A DNA stretch of 7,345 bases from Clostridiales bacterium (GTDB lineage Bacteria; Bacillota; Clostridia; Lachnospirales; Lachnospiraceae). The notes below the pieces were generated by a model. It was given only the letters and a program-made list of their open reading frames with translations, was not told the origin of the DNA and searched no databases. Positions 1 to 6,060 of the stretch are shown piece by piece. The first letter of the stretch is position 1, and the number at the start of each line of letters is the position of its first letter. The position numbers and the translations under genes are program-made. The stretch is taken from contig JAAZDA010000144.1 of NCBI GenBank assembly GCA_012512995.1, forward strand, positions 1-7,345. The letters are read 5' to 3'.

Positions 1-1358
1 GCAAAAAGGCAAAGACGCTCTTCATTATTTTCGCGCTCCTCGTCCTTATACTTGTCATCGCATCATTCGTAAACGTCGTAGCAGGCACATTCATGACAGT
101 TGCAGATGACGCCGGCAACATGGCATTTGGTTTTGTTACCAATCCCACTGACAATCAGACAACGGCAATGGTATCAATGCTGTTCATAGTATTGGCAGTC
201 ATTTACGGATCACTTACAAACCGCTTTGGAATGAAGACCGGCACAGCCACAGCAATAGGTCTGGTCGGCATCGTTCTCGCACTTGTCCTGGGACTTAATG
301 TAGGCATTGCTTTCCCGAGAATAGCATGGATCGTAATTATCGGTGTATATATTGGTGTTGCATCGCTCATTCCTGTGTGGATAATGCTTCAGCCGCGCGA
401 TTATCTTTCAAGTTTCCTGCTCTATGCAATGATGGCACTGGCAGTAATCGGTATTTTCATCGCGGCTTTCGCAGGGACTGCTACATTCCAGCTCCCGGCA
501 TTTACATCATTTAATAACGAAAGTCTCGGATTCATGTTCCCGGCACTGTTTATTACAGTAGCATGCGGCGCGTGCTCAGGTTTCCATTCACTTATTGCAT
601 CAGGCACATCATCCAAGCAGCTTGACAGCGAGAAACACGCTCAGATGATCGGCTACGGCTCAATGCTGATAGAGTCAGCGCTGGGTATCATTTCACTTGT
701 TGCCGTAGGAATGGTGTTCTCAAGATATACGGCCGGCGAGTTCGGATCTCCTTCAGTCGCTTTTGCACATGGAATCGCTCTCATGTTCAGTGCTGATGGA
801 ACAGGACTTCATTCAACGATTGCAGCGCTCCTTACACTCGCTGTTTCAGTATTCGCGCTGACATCACTTGATACAGGCACACGTCTTTCACGTTTTATGT
901 TCAGCGAGCTGTTCCTGAAAGACGATGAAGCTACATGGAAGGATGCAAAGGGCATCCGTAAGGTTCTTGCTCATCCTCTCTTCGGCACAACGACGATGAT
1001 CGTTATTGGCTGTGTCCTCGGTGGACTCAAGCTTTCAGCTATATGGGGACTCTTCGGAGCTGCCAATCAGCTGCTTGCAGGACTTGCACTCACAGCTGTC
1101 TGTGCTTGGCTCGGCGAAGCCGGCAAGAACAATAAGATGTTCTATTTCCCTATGGCATTTATGCTTGTGGCAACACTGACATACCTTATAATGAAAATAT
1201 CAAAATTATCATCATCCATAATATCAGGATCGGCTGTATGGGGTGACTGGTTCCAGACATTCTTCGCCATAGCAATGGTCATCCTTGCTGTATTCCTTGT
1301 CGGTGAGGCATTGAATACATTCAAGAAGCAGAAGGCGGCAAGAAAGGCAAAAGCCTGA
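1..1358 (+). CDS. cstA: Carbon starvation protein A (CstA) family transporter, 5'-truncated by window edge
   Basis: This is a polytopic inner-membrane transporter of the CstA family. Characterised relatives (E. coli CstA and BtsT) take up pyruvate, and CstA has also been linked to peptide use. The reading frame is open from base 3 with no start codon before the edge, so the first in-frame ATG at base 93 is internal; 451 residues are visible. Family landmarks, numbered from the first visible residue, are FVNVVAGTF near 22, PVWIMLQPRDYLSSFLLY at 124-141, CSGFHSLIASGTSSKQ at 191-206, TSLDTGTRLSRF at 287-298 and IWGLFGAANQLLAGL at 347-361. Roughly a dozen hydrophobic segments are visible, followed by a short Lys/Ala-rich cytoplasmic tail (KKQKAARKAKA). 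By comparison with short Gram-positive CstA proteins, perhaps 130-150 N-terminal residues are missing. A strong terminator follows. Pyruvate as substrate is inferred from family only. Confidence 0.93.
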   Translation, partial: KKAKTLFIIFALLVLILVIASFVNVVAGTFMTVADDAGNMAFGFVTNPTDNQTTAMVSMLFIVLAVIYGSLTNRFGMKTGTATAIGLVGIVLALVLGLNVGIAFPRIAWIVIIGVYIGVASLIPVWIMLQPRDYLSSFLLYAMMALAVIGIFIAAFAGTATFQLPAFTSFNNESLGFMFPALFITVACGACSGFHSLIASGTSSKQLDSEKHAQMIGYGSMLIESALGIISLVAVGMVFSRYTAGEFGSPSVAFAHGIALMFSADGTGLHSTIAALLTLAVSVFALTSLDTGTRLSRFMFSELFLKDDEATWKDAKGIRKVLAHPLFGTTTMIVIGCVLGGLKLSAIWGLFGAANQLLAGLALTAVCAWLGEAGKNNKMFYFPMAFMLVATLTYLIMKISKLSSSIISGSAVWGDWFQTFFAIAMVILAVFLVGEALNTFKKQKAARKAKA

Positions 1359-1398
1359 TCATAGTAACAGACAAAACATGTATGACGCAAAAGAAAAC

Positions 1399-1446
1399 CG
1401 ACAGGCTCATTGGCAACAGACCATTGAGCTTGTCGATTCTTTTTTT
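1399..1446. terminator. Bidirectional Rho-independent terminator between cstA and the radical SAM gene
   Basis: The arms 1399-1413 and 1421-1435 pair over 15 positions with one T-T mismatch and one G-U wobble, around a 7-base loop (caacaga). On the + strand the stem is followed by attc and seven T (1440-1446), the classic U-tract for cstA, whose stop codon lies about 40 bases upstream. On the - strand the stem is followed by GGTTTTCTTTT (from the A-rich stretch at 1389-1398), so the same hairpin can end the radical SAM transcript, whose stop codon is at 1473. It is the only clear element in this convergent gap. Confidence 0.9.
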
Positions 1447-1472
1447 AAATTGATATTCTGCTTTATTATTGA

Positions 1473-2978
1473 TCAGAACTCTTCTTTGACATAATCCTTA
1501 TCGAGCTTGATCTCATCAGTGCCGTCTTTGTGTTCAAATGCGGCGAGATCAGGGTTCTCACGTTTTTCTTTAGTGTAGTTCTCGTATGAAGGTTTCTTGT
1601 GTGTCTCTTCAGCCCAAAGCTCATCTGCGACGGGTGCCCATGCTTTGGCATATTCATCACACTTATCGCAAAGGTGATCTACTTCCTCAGGTGATTCCTC
1701 ATTGGTCTGGTGAGCGCCTGTCTTAGCCACCATTTCACGCAGAAGATCAGGATTCTCGAGCATAGGGCAGGGACGCAGCTGATTGCGGTTAAAAGGCTGT
1801 CCTTCGTGGTAAGCCATGAACAGAGGACTCTGAAGCATTTCAAGAATGCTGTTCTCGTGAATGTTACTGTTGGAGAAATGTATGAACACGCATGGCTCAG
1901 CATCTCCGCTTGAGTTGATGTGGAAATAGTTCCTGCCTCCGGCAATACAACCACCGACATATTCACCGTCATTCTGGAAGTCCATTGGATAGAATTCCAG
2001 ATCACAGTCCTTTGAACGATAATAGCGGATCTTCTCGATGATCATCTTGCGCTGCTCAGGTGTCGGCATAAGAGAAGGTACTGCGTTGTTTCCGACAGGC
2101 ATGAGATGGAAATAGAAGCCGTAGCGGGCGCCCTTTGATGAGATGAAACGAAGGAAGTCCTCGCTTGTGACAGCATCTATATTGTCTTTTGTATAGCAGA
2201 TAGAAGTCCCGAATATAATGCCATATTTCTTGAAAAGATCCATTGCGCGCATGCAGGCATCATAATGACCCTGACCACGGCGCGCATCATTAGTCTCGGG
2301 TGTTCCTTCGATTGAAAGGAAGTATGTGATATTGCCGAGTTTAACGACATCCTTGCGAACGTCCTCAGTGATGAGTGTTGAATTGCTGAACATTGCAAAT
2401 TCACAGTCATTGTGTTTTGCTGCAAGTTTCTTTATATCATTCCAGCGCACCATTGGCTCGCCGCCTGTCATGAGATACAGATAGGTCCCAAGCTCTTTGC
2501 CCTGTGTGACGATCTTATCCATGTCCTCAAATGTGAGGTTATGTTTTGCTCCGTATGTGCCAGACCAGCAACCGACGCAGTGCATGTTGCAAGCAGAGGT
2601 AGGGTCAAAAAGGATAAGCCACGGAATATTGCAATGGTATTTCTCACGGTTCGCACGGATCATCTTTGTGCCACGGAAGAAAGCCTCATAGCCGAGGTTC
2701 ATGAGTGTGACCTTTGCGTAATGAGGATCTGCCTCATCAAGAATTTTGTTTATGTATTTGAACCAGCGGTTGTCCGGATTCTGAATCGCCGCACGGACTG
2801 CATCCATGCGCTCAGGTGTAGCGGCTTTGCCAAAGAACATCTGAGCCCAGTCTACGAGCTGCAGATAGAACTTCTCGCGGTCTGTTGCTGTCTCGCGATG
2901 TTTGAGGATCTGATCGACTATCAGTTCGACGGCCTTGCGCTCCGCTGCATGAGATAGGTTCTGCGTAATTGATGCCAT
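1473..2978 (-). CDS. Radical SAM protein with SPASM-like C-terminal region, function unknown
   Basis: The 501-residue protein carries the radical SAM [4Fe-4S] motif CxxxCxxC (CNMHCVGC, Cys130, Cys134, Cys137), which binds the cluster that cleaves S-adenosylmethionine. The SAM-contacting TGGEP motif is at 171-175. A later cysteine set resembles a SPASM auxiliary-cluster domain: GGCIAGG (Cys344), EPCVF (Cys363), RPCPMLENP (Cys404) and CDKC (Cys437, Cys440). Residues 1-115 are a mostly helical, charged leader before the barrel that I do not recognise; the last 60 or so residues are highly charged. I chose ATG at 2978 because GGGAG lies 8 bases upstream; an in-frame ATG at 3035 lacks such a site and would add 19 residues. 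SPASM enzymes often modify peptides, but no precursor peptide gene is visible. The gene appears monocistronic, with its own promoter and terminator. The radical SAM class is near certain; substrate and reaction are unknown. Confidence 0.93.
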   Translation of the reverse strand: MASITQNLSHAAERKAVELIVDQILKHRETATDREKFYLQLVDWAQMFFGKAATPERMDAVRAAIQNPDNRWFKYINKILDEADPHYAKVTLMNLGYEAFFRGTKMIRANREKYHCNIPWLILFDPTSACNMHCVGCWSGTYGAKHNLTFEDMDKIVTQGKELGTYLYLMTGGEPMVRWNDIKKLAAKHNDCEFAMFSNSTLITEDVRKDVVKLGNITYFLSIEGTPETNDARRGQGHYDACMRAMDLFKKYGIIFGTSICYTKDNIDAVTSEDFLRFISSKGARYGFYFHLMPVGNNAVPSLMPTPEQRKMIIEKIRYYRSKDCDLEFYPMDFQNDGEYVGGCIAGGRNYFHINSSGDAEPCVFIHFSNSNIHENSILEMLQSPLFMAYHEGQPFNRNQLRPCPMLENPDLLREMVAKTGAHQTNEESPEEVDHLCDKCDEYAKAWAPVADELWAEETHKKPSYENYTKEKRENPDLAAFEHKDGTDEIKLDKDYVKEEF

Positions 2979-2991
2979 TTGATACTCTCCC
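2979..2991 (-). promoter_or_regulatory. Ribosome binding site that fixes the radical SAM start
   Basis: On the - strand, GGGAGAG (bases 2991 to 2985) precedes ATG at 2978, with 8 bases between GGGAG and the start codon. This supports the MASITQ start over the longer in-frame reading from 3035. Confidence 0.8.
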
Positions 2992-2992
2992 T

Positions 2993-3009
2993 TCATTGGA
3001 AAACAATGA
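2993..3009 (-). promoter_or_regulatory. Small leader hairpin abutting the radical SAM ribosome binding site
   Basis: In the predicted 5' leader of the radical SAM mRNA, TCATTG and CAATGA form a perfect 6-bp stem around a TTTTC loop. Its 3' foot is one base before the GGGAG site. It could tune access to the start, but the stem is short and A/T-rich and may be chance. Confidence 0.3.
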
Positions 3010-3061
3010 TACATTCTCTGAAACTTATGAATCAACGTGATTTTACTTTTAACACTAGGTC

Positions 3062-3090
3062 ATTTTATAGCGATGTCACGGGATTGTCAT
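3062..3090 (-). promoter_or_regulatory. Candidate sigma-A promoter for the radical SAM gene
   Basis: Read on the - strand, ATGACA (3090 to 3085) serves as the -35 box and TAAAAT (3067 to 3062) as the -10 box, with a 17-base spacer; each matches five of six consensus bases. Transcription would begin near 3055, giving a leader of about 77 bases. The site sits in the divergent gap shared with xpt. Confidence 0.6.
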
Positions 3091-3097
3091 TGGACAA
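3084..3097. promoter_or_regulatory. 14-bp perfect dyad overlapping the radical SAM -35 box (possible operator)
   Basis: TTGTC-ATTG-GACAA is a perfect inverted repeat that covers the proposed -35 hexamer (3085-3090). A repressor bound here would block the radical SAM promoter. A direct repeat, TGTCA at 3074-3078 and 3085-3089, places two similar half-sites one helical turn apart. I cannot match it to a known regulator; its position is the main argument. Confidence 0.35.
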
Positions 3098-3164
3098 AAA
3101 GGCATCAGTGTCGCATTTGGAAAGCATTTGCCGTATCTTTTGCGTCGCGGATACATGCCTTCTA

Positions 3165-3173
3165 TGCTACAAT
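3165..3173 (+). promoter_or_regulatory. Candidate extended -10 promoter for xpt
   Basis: TACAAT at 3168-3173 is one base from the TATAAT consensus and is preceded by TG plus one base (3165-3167), an extended -10 element. No good -35 box lies 17 bases upstream (3145-3150 reads tcgcgg); extended -10 promoters often work without one. Transcription would begin near 3180, leaving a leader of only about 35 bases, too short for a purine riboswitch. A direct repeat GCATTTG (3113-3119 and 3124-3130, one helical turn apart) lies upstream. Confidence 0.6.
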
Positions 3174-3201
3174 AGACAGGCAGATAGAACACAGCATATA
3201 T

Positions 3202-3209
3202 GGAGGTGG
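3202..3209 (+). promoter_or_regulatory. Ribosome binding site that fixes the xpt start
   Basis: GGAGGTGG is a near-perfect Shine-Dalgarno sequence with 8 bases between GGAGG and ATG at 3215. The in-frame ATG at 3200 overlaps this site and so cannot use it; it is rejected as the start. Confidence 0.88.
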
Positions 3210-3214
3210 AACGC

Positions 3215-3805
3215 ATGAATTTTCTCGAAGAGAGGATTCTTAAGGATGGGCAGGTCAGGGATGGAAATATTCTAAAGGTAGATTCGTTTCTTAACCATCA
3301 GCTGGATGTGGGAGTGTTGAATCAGATTGGTCTGACATTTTACGAAAAGTATAAAGATGCGGAAATTACAAGAATTCTGACGATCGAGGCTTCAGGGATA
3401 GCTATAGCTGTAATGACAGCGCGGTATTTCAATGTGCCGGTGGTATTTGCCAAGAAGGCCAAAAGCCGTAATCTGGACGGTGATCTGTATACATCTACCG
3501 TGCATTCATTTACGTATGACCGCGACTACAATATAACGCTTGCCAAAAAGTTCCTTACAAGTGATGACAAAGTACTTATAGTCGATGATTTCATGGCTGT
3601 TGGAAAAGCCATGAGAGGACTTCTTGATATATGTGAACAGGCAGGCTGCACGGTCTCCGGACTCGGGATAGCAATAGAAAAAGGTTATCAGGGAGGCGGC
3701 GACGCACTGAGAAAAGCAGGATATGACCTCACAAGTCTTGCGATAGTTGACAGTATGGACGCCGCGACAGGAAGCATTAAGTTCAGAAAGAGTGAAATAG
3801 GCTGA
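3215..3805 (+). CDS. xpt: Xanthine phosphoribosyltransferase
   Basis: This cytoplasmic purine-salvage enzyme converts xanthine and PRPP to XMP and pyrophosphate; XMP then feeds GMP synthesis. The 196-residue length is close to that of B. subtilis Xpt, and the sequence tracks it throughout. The N-terminal base-recognition segment LKVDSFLNHQ is at 20-29, TIEASGIA at 56-63, and VVFAKKAKS at 76-84. The PRPP-binding loop VLIVDDFMAVGKA is at 120-132, with its paired aspartates at 124-125, and GIAIEKGYQ at 151-159 holds the conserved Glu-Lys pair. In B. subtilis xpt is controlled by a guanine riboswitch; none is visible here. The gene is divergent from the radical SAM gene and convergent with the ABC importer operon, which may supply purine nucleosides or bases. 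That link is inferred from position. Confidence 0.95.
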   Translation: MNFLEERILKDGQVRDGNILKVDSFLNHQLDVGVLNQIGLTFYEKYKDAEITRILTIEASGIAIAVMTARYFNVPVVFAKKAKSRNLDGDLYTSTVHSFTYDRDYNITLAKKFLTSDDKVLIVDDFMAVGKAMRGLLDICEQAGCTVSGLGIAIEKGYQGGGDALRKAGYDLTSLAIVDSMDAATGSIKFRKSEIG

Positions 3806-3829
3806 GCAACAATTCCTGTAATACAGAAA

Positions 3830-3864
3830 CCCCTGGAGCTTCTGTTACACAGAAGCTCTGGGGG
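3830..3864 (+). terminator. Terminator-like hairpin behind xpt
   Basis: Arms 3830-3844 and 3850-3864 form a 15-bp stem (two G-U wobbles in the + strand RNA) around a 5-base loop (ttaca), starting 24 bases after the xpt stop codon. After an A-C mismatch it extends by three more pairs (gaa with ttc). The + strand tail is only CTTCAATAA, so the U-tract is poor; on the - strand the tail is TTTCTGTATT. The stem strength and position suggest transcript end formation or 3' stabilisation of xpt mRNA, possibly from both directions. Confidence 0.65.
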
Positions 3865-3900
3865 CTTCAATAAAGCGCGAGCGCGCCTGAGATGGACAAA

Positions 3901-3939
3901 CTCAATCGAACACTTTAACAATTGGAGTGTTCGATTGAG
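3901..3939 (-). terminator. Terminator-like hairpin behind the ABC importer operon
   Basis: A perfect 14-bp stem is formed by 3901-3914 and 3926-3939, with an 11-base loop. On the - strand it begins 10 bases after the stop codon of permease 2 and is followed by TTTGTCC, a weak U-tract. It is the probable 3' end of the importer transcript, or a structure protecting it. An unrelated dyad use cannot be excluded. Confidence 0.6.
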
Positions 3940-3949
3940 CAGTAAAGTC

Positions 3950-4939
3950 TTATCGTTCCTCTCTGTAATATGAAAGACCAAGGGCAGCAGGACCAAGGCT
4001 GTCCTTTTTTTGTTTTGCACTCACATATATCAAAACAAGTATTGTTATAACATACGGTATCATCTGGGTAAGTATTACTATCGTGTTAGGCCATGTGAGA
4101 TTCAGAAGAGCCGGTGCGTAGTTGTAGAACCAGAAGAAGATGCCGAATACATAGGCACCCCATATGATGTTCCTGGGTTTCCATCTCGCAAATATAACGA
4201 GAGCAACAGCGAGCCAGCCGAGTCCTTCGATGGAACTTGAGGATGACCACGTTCCGTAGCCGTAATCAAGTACATAGTAGACTCCGCCAAGTCCAGTGAC
4301 GGCGGCGCCGATGCAGGTGGCAAGATACTTGTATTTTGTGACGCTTATACCGACGGAATCGGCTGTCGCAGGATTTTCTCCGACAGCACGAAGATTGAGA
4401 CCAATGCGCGTGCGGGATATCACAAGATGAGTGAGCGCAGCCAGTATTATCGCGAGGTATACCATGAAGCCATAGGAGAAGAAAATATCTCCGAAGACTC
4501 CGAGTTTTGAAAGAAATGGAACAGGCCTGGAGAACACAGTATGTGTAAATGCTGCTTTTACTGAAGTTCCGCCGTTAAGTACCTTAACTCCGAAGAAATT
4601 CGCTATACCTGAGCCAAAGATCGTGAGGGCAAGGCCGGTTACGTTTTGATTGGCGCGCAGCGTTATTGTAAGGAAGCTGTAGATAAGACCACCAAATGTA
4701 GATGCGAGAATGCCGCAGATCAGCGCGATCAATATTACGACTGCACTAGACGGATCAGGAGTGCTATTCTCGTAATAATAAGCTCCGGCAAAACTTGCAA
4801 AGCCTCCGAGAAACATGATCCCGGGGACGCCGAGGTTAAGGTTGCCGCTTCGTTCTGTGATAATTTCACCTGTGGAACCAAACATTATAACAGTGCCGAA
4901 CCATATGGCACGGTTTATCCATGCAATAAGTGTCATCAT
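3950..4939 (-). CDS. BMP-type (nucleoside-like) ABC importer, permease 2
   Basis: This 329-residue integral membrane protein belongs to the branched-chain/sugar-type permease family, closest in character to B. subtilis NupQ (YufQ). With permease 1 it should form the membrane channel. About eight or nine hydrophobic segments are visible. Landmarks are GEIITERSGNLNLGVPGIM at 24-42, NQNVTGLALTIFG at 98-110, and GLNLRAVGENPATADSVGI at 180-198, the cytoplasmic loop expected to dock on the ATPase. GLGWLAVALVIFARWKP at 239-255 differs from the GRGFIALA-type sequence I expect in NupQ-like proteins. The start is the first of two ATGs, matching AGGCGGTGAT (4954 to 4945). Its ATG overlaps the TGA of permease 1 (ATGA), which suggests translational coupling. 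It is the last gene of the operon. Nucleoside transport is likely from family, but the exact substrate is uncertain. Confidence 0.9.
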   Translation of the reverse strand: MMTLIAWINRAIWFGTVIMFGSTGEIITERSGNLNLGVPGIMFLGGFASFAGAYYYENSTPDPSSAVVILIALICGILASTFGGLIYSFLTITLRANQNVTGLALTIFGSGIANFFGVKVLNGGTSVKAAFTHTVFSRPVPFLSKLGVFGDIFFSYGFMVYLAIILAALTHLVISRTRIGLNLRAVGENPATADSVGISVTKYKYLATCIGAAVTGLGGVYYVLDYGYGTWSSSSSIEGLGWLAVALVIFARWKPRNIIWGAYVFGIFFWFYNYAPALLNLTWPNTIVILTQMIPYVITILVLIYVSAKQKKDSLGPAALGLSYYREER

Positions 4940-6060
4940 TTGGAATCACCGCCTTTCTTAGCTGTTTCTTTTTTGCGTCTTACAAGCTTGTACTTAACAA
5001 AGAATTCACTTCCCAGGATAAAGAACAGGATGATTCCTGTAATGACCTGTGTTGAGTAATCATTAAGCGAAGAATATGCAGATGATATCTGACTTGCTCC
5101 TTTTTCAAGGAAAATCAGCAGGAAAGACATTCCGAACATATAGGGAGTCTTAAGTCCCGCAAGCCATGTGACTATTATGGCAGTAAAGCCGAACCCCCGC
5201 GCTGTGGCGGAAGATACGGTCATGTCTGTGCCGGCAACAGTGATAAATCCCGCAATTCCGCAGATCGCGCCTGACATGAGCATTGTTCTTACTATGACTT
5301 TCTGGACGTTTATGCCGGCGTATCTGGCGGTGTCTTCCGATTCACCGAGGACACTGAGTTCATACCCGTGTTTTGAATGATTAAGATATAGTTCAATTAT
5401 GATAGCAAGTGCAAGTACGATGAGTATGCTTATCGTGAAGCGATAGCCGAGGACTTTTGGAAACCAGCCTGCCTTCGTATGGGCGTTTATCTGACCCATT
5501 GAGGACTTGGAACCTCTCCATGTATTAGTGCAGACATCGACAATATCGATTGCAACATAGTTCATCATAAGAGTGAAAAGAGTCTCATTTGTTTTCCATT
5601 TTGCCCGGAAGTATGCGGGGATAGCAGCCCAGAGCGCACCTGCTGCGCAGCTCACGATGAACATTATTATGAAGAGTGAGCTGGAAGGAATTTTGCCGCC
5701 AAGATATATCATGACTACCGCGGAAAGGAGAGCTCCCATCAGGACCTGCCCTTCAGCACCTATGTTCCAAAATCTCATTTTGAAAGCAGGAGCCAGAGCA
5801 AGTGAGATACAGAGCAGCATCGCCACATCGCGGAGTGTTGTCATAAAGTTATAGGTGGACTCAAAGGTGCCGGTCCACATAATCTTATAAACATCTACAG
5901 GGTTGAGTCCTGTCACGGAATCAATAAAGAATCCGTTTACGACAAGAGCCAGGATAATTGCTATAATGCGTGCTCCCCATGATTGCCAGAGCTTGACATC
6001 CGTGCGTTTTGTTATATGCATAAACGGTTCTCTGACTTGTGTTCTGGTTGAGTTACTCAT
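4936..6060 (-). CDS. BMP-type (nucleoside-like) ABC importer, permease 1
   Basis: This 374-residue membrane protein is the larger permease partner, NupP (YufP)-like. A cytoplasmic N-terminus of about 28 residues precedes roughly nine hydrophobic segments. Landmarks are FWNIGAEGQ at 97-105 (a hallmark of this permease group), KTNETLFTLMMNYVA at 156-170, and HGYELSVLGESEDTARYAGI at 231-250, the loop expected to contact the ATPase. ARGFGFTAIIVTWLAG at 287-302 replaces the more usual GYGFTAIAVALLG-like stretch. The tail is strongly basic (KYKLVRRKKETAKK). The start at 6060 is supported by AGGAGG (6071 to 6066) 5 bases upstream, inside the end of the ATPase gene; the two genes overlap by 8 bases. 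A later ATG at residue 14 lacks this support. Substrate assignment is by family only. Confidence 0.91.
   Translation of the reverse strand: MSNSTRTQVREPFMHITKRTDVKLWQSWGARIIAIILALVVNGFFIDSVTGLNPVDVYKIMWTGTFESTYNFMTTLRDVAMLLCISLALAPAFKMRFWNIGAEGQVLMGALLSAVVMIYLGGKIPSSSLFIIMFIVSCAAGALWAAIPAYFRAKWKTNETLFTLMMNYVAIDIVDVCTNTWRGSKSSMGQINAHTKAGWFPKVLGYRFTISILIVLALAIIIELYLNHSKHGYELSVLGESEDTARYAGINVQKVIVRTMLMSGAICGIAGFITVAGTDMTVSSATARGFGFTAIIVTWLAGLKTPYMFGMSFLLIFLEKGASQISSAYSSLNDYSTQVITGIILFFILGSEFFVKYKLVRRKKETAKKGGDSK

Noticed and set aside
93..1358. Complete CstA starting at ATG 93
   Set aside because: The frame is open to base 3 and encodes a family-typical hydrophobic segment with FVNVVAGTF, so the ATG is internal.
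2412..2957. 181-residue + strand ORF opposite the radical SAM gene
   Set aside because: It lies wholly inside the coding strand shadow of a strongly supported gene, has no ribosome site I can see, and its protein has no recognisable motif.
2979..3035. 19-residue N-terminal extension of the radical SAM protein
   Set aside because: The extension reads through the GGGAG site and the leader hairpin, and it has no good ribosome site of its own.
3037..3243. Small + strand ORF(s) across the divergent gap
   Set aside because: They overlap both proposed promoters and the start of xpt, lack a ribosome site, and show no recognisable sequence.
3200..3805. Longer xpt reading from ATG at 3200
   Set aside because: This ATG overlaps the GGAGGTGG ribosome site at 3202-3209; the site is correctly spaced for ATG at 3215, and the resulting 196 residues match the usual Xpt length.
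3870..3892. GC-rich alternating patch (gcgcgagcgcgc) between the two hairpins
   Set aside because: The self-complementary part is too short to call a functional element, and it lies outside both stems.
3806..3949. Paired hairpins as ends of a small mobile element
   Set aside because: The two stems are unrelated in sequence, there is no coding sequence between them, and no target duplication is visible; terminators fit the position better.
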